From Kiloniellales bacterium (GTDB taxonomy: Bacteria > Pseudomonadota > Alphaproteobacteria > Kiloniellales > JAKSDN01), in contig JAKSDN010000384.1 in NCBI GenBank assembly GCA_022360075.1, positions 1 through 7,563 of the forward strand: 7,563 nucleotides of DNA. The letters run 5' to 3'. Each line of letters opens with the position of its first letter. The stretch's first letter is position 1. Both the position numbers and the translations under genes were made by a program. Shown here in pieces: positions 1 to 7,235 of the stretch. The notes under the pieces were generated by a model. That model ran no database searches and was not told the origin of the DNA. It was given only the letters and a program-made list of their open reading frames with translations.

Positions 1-93
1 CTCGGTGATAATCACCTCTTCGCCCTTTCGCACTAAGTCGATCAGTTCCGAGAACTGTGCCTTCGCCTCATTCACAGTCACCGATTTGGGCAA
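1..93 (-). CDS. Phd/YefM-family type II antitoxin, N-terminal part (cut by window edge)
   Basis: The minus strand from a TTG at 91-93 reads MPKSVTVNEAKAQFSELIDL, followed by VRKGEEVIITE up to the window edge. This is the typical N-terminus of Phd/YefM antitoxins: a short beta strand, then the NEAKAQFSELI helix that forms the DNA-binding dimer, then a G-E-x-V-x-I-T-x strand. Family members repress their own operon and neutralise a cognate toxin, often a PIN-domain VapC or RelE/Doc-type protein. I chose the TTG start because a GAGGAAGAG purine tract lies just upstream; an in-frame stop at about 115-117 bounds any extension, and GTG at 79-81 or 73-75 are alternatives. The gene lies 39 nt downstream of the M48 protease stop on the same strand, so it may be read from that transcript or from its own promoter in the gap. 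The C-terminal toxin-binding half and the toxin lie outside the window. Family is fairly sure; partner is unknown. Confidence 0.75.
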   Translation of the reverse strand, partial: MPKSVTVNEAKAQFSELIDLVRKGEEVIITE

Positions 94-132
94 CGTCTCT
101 TCCTCGTCTCCGCCCTACTCGACCAAATCACC

Positions 133-951
133 CTACGCTCGGTTCTGTTCGTAGGTCTGCATGGCCCCCGGCATGAGGGCCTGGAGCTGGGCGATGCGGT
201 TGGCGTCGGAGGGGTGGGTCGACATGAACTCCGGCGGCTTCTGGCCCTGCGAGGCGGCGGTCATGTTCTGCCAGAAGGCGACGGCCTGCTGGGGCGCGTA
301 GCCGGCGCGGGCCATGTAGTCGACGCCGAGGCGGTCGGCCTCGTACTCGTGGGCCCGCGAATAAGGCAAGATCACGCCGTACTGCACGCCGGCGCCGAGC
401 AGCCCGGCGATCTGGTTGGCGTAGGCGATGTTGCCGGCCTGCAGCGCCGCCGAGACCGCCTGCAGTCCGATTTGAGCGGCGGTGGCCGCGCCGATTCGCT
501 GGGCGCCGTGCCGCGCGTTGATGTGGCCGACCTCGTGGCCCATGACCGTCGCGAGCTGGTCGTCGTTCTCGAACATGGGAAAGATTCCTTCGTAGAAGGC
601 GACCTTGCCGCCCGGCACGGCGAAGGCGTTGACCTGCCGGCTCTTGAGGACCGCGAACTCCCAGTTCGGCTCACGGGTGTCGCTCGCCTCGACGACCCGC
701 GCGCCGATGGTCTCGAGGCGGCGCTGCAGGGCGCTGTCGCTCGAGCGCGGCTCCTCCTTCAGGATCCGCTCCCAGGTCTCCAGGCCGAGCTGCCGCTCCT
801 GCTGCGGCGAGACCAGCATCGCCGGTGCCGTGCCGAGCTGATCGGCGGTGCAGCCGACCAGGACCGTGCCGGAGACACCTACCAGCGAGACCAGCACGCG
901 CCGGCGCGACGGGTCATCGGGCAAGCCCTGCGAGCCTTCGCGTTCCTTCAT
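133..951 (-). CDS. M48-family zinc metalloprotease, lipoprotein with twin-arginine leader
   Basis: A 272-residue M48 (HtpX/Oma1/BepA-like) peptidase, expected to work in envelope protein quality control. The zinc site is HEVGH at residues 139-143 plus Glu202 of the HEYEADRLG block (HEXXH...ExxxD arrangement); a family-typical STHPSDANRI stretch lies at 244-253. The leader holds SRRRVL (15-20), a hydrophobic run and the lipobox LVGC with Cys34, so it should be a lipid-anchored periplasmic protein. The arginine pair resembles a Tat signal. No TPR repeats follow the protease domain, unlike BepA/YfgC, so it is closer to a short LoiP/YcaL-like form. The ATG at 949-951 is preceded by AGGAGAG (a good ribosome binding site). 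The start is 16 nt downstream of the acyl-CoA synthetase stop, indicating one transcript. It ends in TAG at 133-135. Peptidase family is sure; physiological substrate is unknown. Confidence 0.93.
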   Translation of the reverse strand: MKEREGSQGLPDDPSRRRVLVSLVGVSGTVLVGCTADQLGTAPAMLVSPQQERQLGLETWERILKEEPRSSDSALQRRLETIGARVVEASDTREPNWEFAVLKSRQVNAFAVPGGKVAFYEGIFPMFENDDQLATVMGHEVGHINARHGAQRIGAATAAQIGLQAVSAALQAGNIAYANQIAGLLGAGVQYGVILPYSRAHEYEADRLGVDYMARAGYAPQQAVAFWQNMTAASQGQKPPEFMSTHPSDANRIAQLQALMPGAMQTYEQNRA

Positions 952-967
952 GACATCTCTCCTGCTG

Positions 968-2503
968 TCAGGCTTCGCCGTCGTCGGGCAGCTCGCGAAG
1001 CGCGGTTTTCAGGATTTTGCCATAGTTGTTCTTGGGAAGGCTTGCGACAAATCGGTAACCGCGCGGCCGCTTGAAACGAGCGATCCGGTCCAGACAGAGC
1101 GCGTCGAGTTCGGCCTCGGTCACCTCTTGCCCCTCGCGCACGACGACGAAGGCCGTCACCGCCTCCCCCCAGTCCGGATGCGGCCGACCGATCACCGCGC
1201 ATTCCTGGATCGCCGGGTGACTCTGCAGCACCTCCTCGACTTCGCGCGGATAGATGTTCGCGCCGCCCGAGATGATCATATCCTTGGAGCGATCCTTGAG
1301 CGTCAGAAAGCCGTCCTCGTCGAGCACGCCCATGTCGCCCGTGTGCAGCCAGCCGCCGCGCAGGGTCTCGGCCGTCGCCGGGGGGTTCTGCCAATAGCCG
1401 GCCATCACCGAATCGCCGCGCACCAGGATCTCGCCCATCTCGCCGACCCCAACCGCCCGGCCGGTCTCGTCGGCGACGCGCAGCTCGACGACGGTCTGGG
1501 CCCGGCCGACGGAGGCAAGCCGCGCCTCGTAGCGTGGATGGCTGCGCGCCGCGTGCTCGGCCCGGGTCAGCGAGGTGATGGTCATCGGGCTCTCGCCCTG
1601 GCCGTAGATCTGCACGAAGACTTGGCCCAGGCGGGCCAAGGCCTGCTTGAGGTCGTCGACGTACATCGGCCCGCCGCCGTAGACGATGGTCTTGAGGTTC
1701 GCCGTGTCGGCCGCCCCGGCCGCCGGATGATCGATCAGGCGCTTGACCATGGTCGGCGCGAAGAAGGCGCCGACGCCGCGGTGGGCGTGGAGCAGCGCGA
1801 AGATCTCGGCCGGATCGAACTGTCCGCTCTCCGGCACTACGTGGCAGGCGCTGGCCGCGACATGGGGCAGGATATAGAGGCCCGAGCCGTGCGACATGGG
1901 CGCGGCATGCAGGATACAGTCGCCCGGCGCAATGGGGTCGACGTCGATGAAGTAGCTGAGCGTCATGGCCATCAGGTTGCGGTGGCTCAGCATCGCACCC
2001 TTGGGCCGCCCGGTCGTGCCGCTGGTGTAGAACAGCCAGGCGAGCTCGTCGCCGTCGCGCGGCAGCGGCGCCATCGGGTCGCATTCCAGAAGGCGGCGAT
2101 GCTCGGCCGAGCCGATCTCGATCAGGGCCTTGCAATCGGCCAAGCCCGCGACCGTCTGGCTCAAGGCGTCGGATAGACCGGACGTGGCGAAGCAGAGCCG
2201 CGTGCCACTGTGCTCGAGCATGTAGCCGACCTCGGCCGGATGCAGCTTGGCGTTGATCGGCACGGCGGCGAGCCCGGCGTGCCAGCAGGCGAAGAGCAAC
2301 TCGACATAGTCGGGGCAGTTGGCCATGAACAGCGCGACGCGCTCGCCCTCGTCCAGCGCGCAATGCGCACGAAGGCCGCCCGCCAGGCTGGCGACCCGTC
2401 CCGCCATCTCGCCATAGCGCAGCACCACGTCCGGGCCGCGCGCGCAGGCCGGCGCCTCGCGGTTGGAGCGTCCTGCCCGGATCAGAAGGTTCGCCAGGTT
2501 CAT
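968..2503 (-). CDS. AMP-forming acyl-CoA synthetase (class I adenylate-forming enzyme)
   Basis: A 511-residue ANL-superfamily ligase, which activates a carboxylic acid to an acyl-AMP and then to acyl-CoA. The adenylation motifs are all present: P-loop YTSGTTGRPKG at 159-169, YGQGE at 300-304 (A5), HTGD at 387-390 with the ribose-binding Asp390, KDRSKDMIISGG at 403-414 with the hinge region, and the C-terminal catalytic lysine K496 in NNYGKILK. Length is normal for fatty- or aromatic-acid CoA ligases. The A5 motif has Gly where many relatives have Thr (YGxTE), a variant that may mark a subfamily. The acid substrate cannot be read from sequence; medium/long-chain fatty acids or aryl acids are both possible. 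The ATG start at 2501-2503 has a modest GCGAGG about 8-9 nt upstream. It is the first gene of a leftward unit with the M48 protease. Family is very sure; substrate is open. Confidence 0.95.
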   Translation of the reverse strand: MNLANLLIRAGRSNREAPACARGPDVVLRYGEMAGRVASLAGGLRAHCALDEGERVALFMANCPDYVELLFACWHAGLAAVPINAKLHPAEVGYMLEHSGTRLCFATSGLSDALSQTVAGLADCKALIEIGSAEHRRLLECDPMAPLPRDGDELAWLFYTSGTTGRPKGAMLSHRNLMAMTLSYFIDVDPIAPGDCILHAAPMSHGSGLYILPHVAASACHVVPESGQFDPAEIFALLHAHRGVGAFFAPTMVKRLIDHPAAGAADTANLKTIVYGGGPMYVDDLKQALARLGQVFVQIYGQGESPMTITSLTRAEHAARSHPRYEARLASVGRAQTVVELRVADETGRAVGVGEMGEILVRGDSVMAGYWQNPPATAETLRGGWLHTGDMGVLDEDGFLTLKDRSKDMIISGGANIYPREVEEVLQSHPAIQECAVIGRPHPDWGEAVTAFVVVREGQEVTEAELDALCLDRIARFKRPRGYRFVASLPKNNYGKILKTALRELPDDGEA

Positions 2504-2761
2504 GTCTGCGGCCTCGCTGGTTCTTCCGCCCCGTCGGTCATCCGACGCCGGGTCGATCTTGCCGCTTCTTCGGGCGCCCCATCCTGAGCGGGATCAAACC
2601 ACTCGCAAGCGCCGTCGACGGCATCGCCCGGCGGTGGAAGCGCAACCGCGCCAGGTCGCGCTGGAAAGCCCGGGGATAGCCGGTTATACCACCCCGTAGC
2701 ACCAAGCATCGGGGTCGGCCATCACCCGACGGTCGGGCCCCTCGAACGGAAAGGTATCGAC
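2504..2761. promoter_or_regulatory. Divergent intergenic region between acyl-CoA synthetase and TAXI protein genes
   Basis: These 258 nt separate two divergently read genes and must hold both promoters. I see no convincing gene in it: the short open frames are GC-rich shadows without ribosome binding sites. I could not pick out a confident -35/-10 pair. Two palindromes stand out: a perfect 12-mer GCCGTCGACGGC at 2611-2622 and CCCGACGGTCGGG at 2725-2737, the latter 24 nt before the TAXI start codon. An AT-richer patch, GGTTATACC, near 2682-2690 is a possible -10 neighbourhood. The TAXI gene has GGAAAGG at about 2748-2754 as ribosome binding site. Confidence 0.5.
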
Positions 2762-3871
2762 GTGACCTGGGCCAGAGAGAGAGCACGCGGCGCCCCACCC
2801 GCAACAAAGGGGGCGCTGGTAGCTCTGTCACTCTGCGCCGCCGTTCTTCTGAGCGCGGTCACCGCCCAGGCCCAGGACGTGATCTTCTTCCGCGTCGGCA
2901 CCGGCGCCACGGCAGGCACCTACTTTCCCATCGGCGGCTTGATCGCGAGCGCCATCAGCAACCCTCCCGGCAGCCGGGAGTGCGAGCGCGGCGGCTCCTG
3001 CGGCGTGCCGGGCTTGATCGCGGTGGCGCAGTCGACCAGCGGCTCGGTCGCCAACGTGGAAGGCATCGCCTCGGGCACGCTGGAGTCGGGCCTCAGCCAG
3101 GCCGACATCGCCTATTGGGCCCATACCGGCACCGAGATCTACCGCAAGCGCGGCCAGGTGCCGAAGCTGCGCGCGATCGCGAACCTCTTTCCCGAGTCGG
3201 TTCACCTCGTGGTCAGCCGCGCCTCCGGCATCGAGAGCATCGCCGACCTGCGCGGCAAGCGGATCTCGATCGACCGGGAAGGCTCCGGCACGCGGGTCGA
3301 TGCGCTTCTGATCCTGCACGCCTTCGGGGTGGCGCAGCAGGACTTCGAGGCCCACGCGCTGCCCGTCGGCCAGGCCGCCGATCTCCTGCGCGCCGGCGAG
3401 CTCGACGGCTTCTTCTTCGTCGCCGGCACGCCGGCCAATGCCATCGAGCAGTTGGCGGCCGAAAACCTGATCGCCCTGGTGCCGATCAACGGCCCCGCGG
3501 TCGACGATTTGCTGCTCGGCCATCCCTTCTTCGCGCGGGCCTCGATCTCTTCCGGCACCTACTTCAACATCCCCCAGACCGAGACCCTGTCGGTCGGCGC
3601 GCAGTGGCTGGTGTCAGCCGAGGTGTCGGAGGATCTGATCTACGAGGTCACCCGCGCGCTTTGGCACGAGAGCACGCGGCAACTGCTCGATGGCGGTCAT
3701 CCCAAGGGCCGGCTGATCCGCATCGAGACCGCGCTGGACGGCCTGGGCGTGCCGCTTCACCCGGGCGCCGAGCGCTACTACGAAGAGATCGGCGCGCTCA
3801 TCGGCGACATGACGGCGGACGAGGCGGGCGGCGTCATGCCTGAAAGGAACGCAGCTCCGGGAACGCAATGA
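2762..3871 (+). CDS. TAXI-family TRAP transporter solute-binding protein
   Basis: A 369-residue periplasmic binding protein of the TAXI family (TRAP-associated extracytoplasmic immunogenic), which captures small organic anions for fused DctQM-type TRAP permeases. Residues 1-37 form a signal peptide: basic start, hydrophobic core ALVALSLCAAVLLSAV, and an AQA cleavage site before Gln38. The mature protein opens with FRVGTGATAGTYFPIGG (43-59), the family hallmark, followed by the ligand-contact stretch STSGSVANVEGIASG (91-105) and a C-terminal HPGAERYYEE (333-342). A cysteine pair, C74 and C80 (ECERGGSC), could form a disulfide in the periplasm. The start is GTG with GGAAAGG about 8 nt upstream. 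No TRAP membrane subunit is in the window, so it is an orphan here. Its last 38 nt run antisense to the GST gene. Family is sure; ligand is unknown. Confidence 0.93.
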   Translation: MTWARERARGAPPATKGALVALSLCAAVLLSAVTAQAQDVIFFRVGTGATAGTYFPIGGLIASAISNPPGSRECERGGSCGVPGLIAVAQSTSGSVANVEGIASGTLESGLSQADIAYWAHTGTEIYRKRGQVPKLRAIANLFPESVHLVVSRASGIESIADLRGKRISIDREGSGTRVDALLILHAFGVAQQDFEAHALPVGQAADLLRAGELDGFFFVAGTPANAIEQLAAENLIALVPINGPAVDDLLLGHPFFARASISSGTYFNIPQTETLSVGAQWLVSAEVSEDLIYEVTRALWHESTRQLLDGGHPKGRLIRIETALDGLGVPLHPGAERYYEEIGALIGDMTADEAGGVMPERNAAPGTQ

Positions 3872-4529
3872 CCCATGGCTCCGCCTTCGCCGCCCGACGC
3901 CAGGCGCGCATCGGCGGCCAGGCCAGAAGCGCATCGCGATAGGCCGCCGCGGCCCCGCTCAGCGGCACGCCGTAGGTCGCAAAGCGGCTCGCCACCGGGG
4001 CGAAGGCCGCATCGGCGGCACCGAAGCCACCGAACAGAAAGTCTCCCTCCTTGCGACCGAAGCGCGTCCGGCAGTCCTCCCAGATCTCCACGATGCGCTC
4101 GATGTCGGCGGCGACATCGGACGCCTGCCGGACCTTGGCGCCGAAGGCGTCATGGCGGCGGCAGAAGTCCATCGGCATGAAGGTCCGGAGCGCGCCAAAG
4201 CCGGCATGCATCTCCGCGGCCACGGCGCGCGCCGTGGCACGCGCGCCCGGCTCTTCCGGCCAAAGGCCGGCCTCGGGAAAGCGCTCGGCCAGGTACTCGG
4301 CGATCGCCAGGGAGTCCCAGATCGCCCAGCGCCGCCGGCCTGCGCGGACCCGGAGCAGGGGCACGCGGCCACTCGGGCTGACGGCACGGATGCGGGCCTT
4401 GCTGTCCGGCCGGCGCAGCGGGATCACCTGCTCGTCGAAGTCGGCGCCGGTTTGCTGCAGGACGAGCCAGGCGCGCAGAGACCATGAGGAGTAGTTCTTG
4501 TTGCCCAAGGTGATGCTAAGGTCCGCCAT
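3834..4529 (-). CDS. Glutathione S-transferase family protein
   Basis: A 231-residue cytosolic GST with a thioredoxin-like N-terminal domain (about 4-85) and an all-helical C-terminal domain (about 95-215). NKNYSSWSLRAWL at 10-22 holds the probable catalytic serine (Ser14 or Ser15) at the start of helix 1; the cis-proline is in GRVPLL (54-59); WDSLAIAEYLAE (71-82) carries the D-S pair that holds the gamma-glutamyl group of glutathione. The helical domain has the FLFGGFGAADAAFAPV folding-motif region (164-179). These features match the serine-type, zeta/YfcF-like bacterial GSTs; detoxification or isomerase activity is likely but the electrophile is unknown. The ATG at 4527-4529 has a strong GGGAGGG 7-8 nt upstream. 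The gene is convergent with, and overlaps, the TAXI gene by 38 nt, and is divergent from the aminopeptidase gene. Family is sure. Confidence 0.93.
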   Translation of the reverse strand: MADLSITLGNKNYSSWSLRAWLVLQQTGADFDEQVIPLRRPDSKARIRAVSPSGRVPLLRVRAGRRRWAIWDSLAIAEYLAERFPEAGLWPEEPGARATARAVAAEMHAGFGALRTFMPMDFCRRHDAFGAKVRQASDVAADIERIVEIWEDCRTRFGRKEGDFLFGGFGAADAAFAPVASRFATYGVPLSGAAAAYRDALLAWPPMRAWRRAAKAEPWVIAFPELRSFQA

Positions 4530-4643
4530 GCTTTGCCCTCCCTAATCCGACTCCCATTTCGCGCGATGCCGGGCCGCCGGACAAGCCCCAGGCGTCGCCG
4601 CGCGATCCAATCAACCGACAAGACGAAGGGACAGTGACGACAG
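4530..4643. promoter_or_regulatory. Divergent promoter region between GST and aminopeptidase genes
   Basis: A 114 nt gap between two divergent starts, so it should contain both promoters. The GST ribosome binding site (minus strand, GGGAGGG) is at about 4537-4543. The aminopeptidase has GAAGGGA at about 4625-4631, rather far (12-13 nt) from its ATG. No clear -35/-10 pair or operator was recognised by eye. Confidence 0.45.
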
Positions 4644-6071
<1,428 letters not shown>

Positions 6072-6332
6072 TGCCGCCGCGAGATCATGCCGAGGCGCCG
6101 CTTTTCCGGCACGGAGCGGCGGTCCCGCTCAATTCGTGGCCGCACCGAGAGGGTTAGAGTGTTGCAGCGGGCGTGCTAGAGCGTTTTCCGTTCGATCTGA
6201 GTCGGCGCCGGCCCACGCCCCCACCCGACCACCCCTAGGATACTGGCGTTGGGTGGGGGCGTGGGCCGGTTCCGCACGATCGGAAAACGCGCTAGCCTGG
6301 ACAACAACAAGGGGCCAATCGGGGAGAGCGTC
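6072..6332. other. Gene-free region between aminopeptidase and usp, holding a palindromic repeat
   Basis: No gene is supported in these 261 nt. The first part has a weak, long-loop inverted repeat just after the aminopeptidase stop (CCGCCGC at 6074-6080 against GCGGCGG at 6116-6122) without a T-run, so only a doubtful terminator. The stretch 6154-6174 (TTAGAGTGTTGCAGCGGGCG) loosely resembles the end of the palindromic element that follows at 6175-6296. The final 36 nt carry the usp leader and its ribosome binding site GGGGAGAG (6321-6328). Confidence 0.6.
6175..6296. repeat. MITE-like palindromic element with terminal and inner inverted repeats
   Basis: The outer ends are GCTAGAGCGTTTTCCG (6175-6190) and, inverted, CGGAAAACGCGCTAGC (6281-6296): 15 of 16 positions match. 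Inside lies a perfect 19 bp inverted repeat, CCGGCCCACGCCCCCACCC at 6208-6226 against 6251-6269, around a 24 nt loop. A TA dinucleotide flanks both ends (6177-6178 and 6293-6294), as for TA-targeting elements of the IS630/Tc1-mariner type. The GAGCGTTTTCC end is reminiscent of RIME and Bru-RS repeats of alphaproteobacteria. It is non-coding and too small for a transposase, so it would move in trans if at all. As transcribed RNA it would fold into a very stable hairpin in front of usp. The palindromic structure is certain; the mobile-element reading is inference. Confidence 0.75.
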
Positions 6333-6776
6333 ATGTTCAGCAAGATTCTCTGTGGTGTGGACGGTTCGGAACACGCGAGCAAAGCGGCCGACCTCGCAAG
6401 CCAGCTCGCGGCGCGCTGTCAGGCCAAGCTCACCTTCCTGACGGTCACCAAGGAGCTCAAGATGACCGACGAGGTGAAGCGCTACATCGAGGTCGAGCAC
6501 CTGGCCGGCACGCCGCAGTATGTCCTGGACGAGTTCACCGAGGGCGTGATCCAGAAGGCCAAGGACGCCGCCCGCGCGGCCGGCGTCGCCGACATCGGCG
6601 CCGAGATCAAGGTCGGCAACCCGTCACGAGCCATCGTCGACTTCGCCAAGCGCGGCGATTACGACGCGATCGTGCTCGGCAGCCGCGGCCTCGGCGACGT
6701 CGGCGGCTTCCTGCTCGGCAGCGTCTCGCACAAGGTGGCGAACCTGGCCGGCTGCACGGTGATTACGGTGAAGTAA
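6333..6776 (+). CDS. Universal stress protein (UspA domain)
   Basis: A 147-residue single-domain universal stress protein. It starts with the usual first strand and loop, MFSKILCGVDGSEHASKA, with Asp10 in the nucleotide-facing position. It ends with the ATP-binding signature G-2x-G-9x-G-S, seen as G116-S-R-G119 then nine residues then G129-S130, followed by the last strand CTVITVK. This makes it an ATP-binding type (MJ0577-like) and not the non-binding UspA type. Such proteins act in the cytosol in stress or energy-limitation survival. ATG at 6333 is chosen because GGGGAGAG lies 4-5 nt upstream and the homology starts there; an upstream TTG at 6249 would translate part of the palindromic repeat and is rejected. 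The palindromic element ends 36 nt before the start codon. A hairpin follows the stop, then the MarR gene on the same strand. Confidence 0.95.
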   Translation: MFSKILCGVDGSEHASKAADLASQLAARCQAKLTFLTVTKELKMTDEVKRYIEVEHLAGTPQYVLDEFTEGVIQKAKDAARAAGVADIGAEIKVGNPSRAIVDFAKRGDYDAIVLGSRGLGDVGGFLLGSVSHKVANLAGCTVITVK

Positions 6777-6812
6777 GGCCGGGCGAGCGTCCGCATCACT
6801 CTTGCCCGGGCC
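6777..6812 (+). terminator. Possible hairpin terminator or attenuator after usp
   Basis: Directly after the usp stop, GGCC-GGGCGAG (6777-6787) can pair with CTTGCCC-GGGCC (6801-6812), with one G-U pair and one bulge, around a 13 nt loop. There is no T-run after it, so intrinsic termination would be weak. It could equally act as a 3' stabilising hairpin that lets usp mRNA outnumber the MarR message. Confidence 0.4.
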
Positions 6813-6856
6813 GGCGCGATCGGGAAGACTTCATTGCGGAGTCGGAACGAAATCGG

Positions 6857-7207
6857 ATGCGCGGCGCGATGGAGATGGTCCCGCAGGAAGCGCTCAAGTT
6901 GTGGCGCCAGGTGATGGTGAGCGCCCTGCGGCGCGAACAACCGGACTTCACCCAAAGGCAGTTCGCCCTGCTGCTTCAGGTCTATCTCACCCCGCCGCCG
7001 CACACGGTGCGCGGCTTGGCCGAGCAGCTCAGCATGTCCAAGCCAGCGGTCACCCGCGCCGTCGACCGCCTGGTCGAGCACGACTTCGTTCGGCGCAAGA
7101 CCGACAGCGCCGACCGCCGCAGCGTGCTGGTCCAGCGCACGGTGCGGGGCTCCGTATTCCTGCGCGAGTTCGGCGACTTGATCGCCGAATCGTCGCTTGC
7201 CCTGTGA
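6857..7207 (+). CDS. Short MarR-family winged-helix transcriptional regulator
   Basis: A 116-residue MarR-type repressor. The winged helix is clear: HTVRGLAEQLSM (49-60) as helices 2-3, SKPAVTRAVDRLVEHDFV (61-78) as the recognition helix, and the wing KTDSADRRSVLVQRTVRG (81-98) with the conserved D-R-R at 86-88. Family members are usually about 140-170 residues; here both the N-terminal and the C-terminal dimerisation helices are short, the C-terminal one ending in FLREFGDLIAESSLAL. It probably still dimerises but may lack the usual ligand pocket. The start is uncertain: ATG at 6857 has only a weak GGAACGA upstream, and ATGs at 6869 and 6875 are possible. It lies 80 nt downstream of usp on the same strand and could be co-transcribed with it. 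It converges with the small lipoprotein gene 28 nt further on. Target genes are unknown. Confidence 0.88.
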   Translation: MRGAMEMVPQEALKLWRQVMVSALRREQPDFTQRQFALLLQVYLTPPPHTVRGLAEQLSMSKPAVTRAVDRLVEHDFVRRKTDSADRRSVLVQRTVRGSVFLREFGDLIAESSLAL

Positions 7208-7235
7208 GGCCTGCCGCCAAAAGCCCGACGGCGGC
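7208..7235. terminator. Possible bidirectional terminator between convergent genes
   Basis: The 28 nt between the MarR stop and the lipoprotein stop contain GCCGCC (7213-7218) and GGCGGC (7230-7235), a perfect 6 bp stem around an 11 nt loop that includes AAAAG. Its position between two convergent stops suits a shared terminator. There is no clear T-run on either strand, so confidence is low. Confidence 0.35.

Noticed and set aside
848..2176. Plus-strand open frame of 442 codons opposite the acyl-CoA synthetase
   Set aside because: Antisense shadow with no recognisable motif or ribosome binding site; the minus-strand frame holds all the enzyme motifs.
948..2363. Long minus-strand open frame of 471 codons inside the acyl-CoA synthetase gene
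   Set aside because: It is a shifted frame of the synthetase, arginine- and alanine-rich with no domain; an artefact of high GC content.
2980..3843. Plus-strand open frame of 287 codons within the TAXI gene
   Set aside because: Shifted frame, Arg-rich, no signal peptide or motif.
6208..6269. The 19 bp inverted repeat as an intrinsic terminator of the aminopeptidase gene
   Set aside because: It is about 140 nt from the stop, has no T-run, and is embedded in a larger structure with terminal repeats and TA flanks.
6249..6332. N-terminal extension of usp from a TTG at 6249
   Set aside because: It translates the right arm of the palindromic repeat; the ATG at 6333 has a strong ribosome binding site and matches the family N-terminus.
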